Assembly: GCA_963573385.1 (NCBI GenBank)
Contig: CAUYLG010047346.1
Location: forward strand, 1-64,000
DNA length: 64,000 nucleotides
DNA from: Cacajao melanocephalus
Taxonomy: Eukaryota > Chordata > Mammalia > Primates > Pitheciidae
Direction of reading: 5' to 3'
The notes below the pieces were generated by a model. That model did no database searches. It saw only the letters and a list, made by a program, of their open reading frames with translations, and was not told the DNA's origin. The translations under genes and the position numbers were made by a program. Shown piece after piece: positions 63,026 through 64,000 of the stretch (the stretch's first letter is position 1; each line of letters opens with the position of its first letter).

Positions 63026-64000
63026 GCACTGCACCACTACTTGTACACTCTCTTTGAGGTATTTATACCAATAAAGTGGAGAAATTAAGGTATTGCTATT
63101 TATGTAATTCTTAGCCACTGTAAATCCAGTTCAACCTTTTGTTTACTGAAAAATAAACATTACAACAGACAAAAGGAGATAAGCTAAAAAGGGGAATCAC
63201 TAAAAGAACAAAATTGCCAGTCAAGATGAGGCACAAGTCATCAATGGCACAACGGTCTTGTCTCAACAGCTGACTAAATTATAGAGATAATTTGGGAGCC
63301 ATTAAACTGACTTAATTACCCCTCAAAGTCCAACATTTCTGTCACCATAATTCCACATCAACTCTGATCATGTGGAAATCTTCTATGTTAACTGAAAAAT
63401 TCAACAACCACAAAGAGTATTTGCCTCTATTTTTTCCCTTCAAAATATCAGAATCCCTAAATTAATGAATTGGCTCACTAGAACTATAGTGCCTCCTGCC
63501 TATATAATAATTTTGATAAGGAGAAACCTCTCTGAAAGAATATGCTACTTCAGCAAATGTTAAAGACAACTTTCATAAAGCAAAACCCTGTAAGGAGATC
63601 TCAGAAGAAGATGACTTCCCAGAGGATTTTATGGAGCACATAAACTGTAAGCGGCACGAGGCTTGTGGGAATATTTAATGAGCTTGCGTCATCCCGCCCA
63701 CAGCTGCAGAGGGTCTGAGGGTCTGTGTGCTGCGTTAACCCAGGGGCTTAGACTAGGTCTGAACGAACCTATGGAAAAGAAAGGCAAATGGTTCCATTAA
63801 AAATATAGGCTGCAAATTGCTGACAAGAATATTGGGCAATTATTAAAATGCAGCAATTACAGATATAATAGAGCCAAGCTAAACAGTTTGATGCCCAAAG
63901 GCAAACCACAGCAAGTTTACACCGGATCTTAAAACATCTCTGAGGAAGTCCTGGACAAGTTGAAACTACACACTGCTGTTTGTAACAAAAAGGGAGCTTT
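63026..64000. other. Upstream-intron single-copy sequence, candidate regulatory block at 63640-63930
   Basis: No gene or repeat. 63640-63930 holds 'cttgcgtcatcccgcccaca' (a CRE/AP-1-like and GC-box-like core) and 'cattaaaaatataggctgca' (MEF2-like AT core). Any function is inference. Confidence 0.4.

Overview
This window looks like primate genomic DNA. It holds about 40 dimeric Alu elements of AluJ, AluS and AluY type, a primate-type L1 3' end at the left edge, and many older mammalian repeats (L2, MIR, MER1, MER5, MADE1, MLT1, L1M). There is no operon structure, no CRISPR array and no CpG island. Long open frames are almost all Alu, L1 or spacer shadows.

The window lies inside one protein-coding gene, read on the minus strand: TGFBR3 (betaglycan, the type III TGF-beta receptor). 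Two coding exons are visible. The exon with the start codon and signal peptide is at 60666-60839. The next coding exon, which begins the extracellular orphan domain, is at 1357-1541. Their splice phases agree (phase 1 join making Gly21), and together they encode residues 1-82. Between them lies an intron of about 59.1 kb that fills most of the window. Bases 1-1356 are the start of the following intron and 60840-64000 is the end of the intron upstream of the start-codon exon. The promoter and first non-coding exon are not visible. Several residues differ from the human protein as I remember it, so I suspect a non-human catarrhine, but memory alone cannot settle the species.

The large intron is a layered graveyard of insertions. 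Three RNA- or mRNA-derived pseudogenes stand out: a 3'-truncated U4 snRNA copy with target-site duplications (30229-30294, minus), a 7SL/SRP RNA copy split by a younger Alu (32412-33026, minus), and a frame-broken NDUFA3 processed pseudogene (54481-54840, plus) sitting in an old L1 that also carries an Alu. A MER1-type hAT element (17645-17970) keeps a perfect 8-bp target duplication. Other rearranged copies include an Alu with an inverted 5' part, Alus nested in Alus, an Alu with an internal 33-bp tandem duplication, a one-arm Alu with its own target duplication, and half of a MADE1 hairpin.

By region: 1-1.5 kb L1 end, AluJ and exon; 1.5-8.7 kb L2/L1M/Alu; 8.7-13.6 kb mostly single-copy; 13.6-19.5 kb Alu plus MER1; 19.5-25.7 kb mostly single-copy and AT-rich; 25.7-28.7 kb dense repeats; 28.7-35.7 kb single-copy with U4 and 7SL copies; 35.7-44.6 kb Alu-dense; 44.6-48 kb single-copy; 48-54.8 kb repeats and NDUFA3 copy; 55-60.6 kb MIR/Alu; then the signal-peptide exon and upstream intron. 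Subfamily names and repeat boundaries were judged by eye and are approximate.
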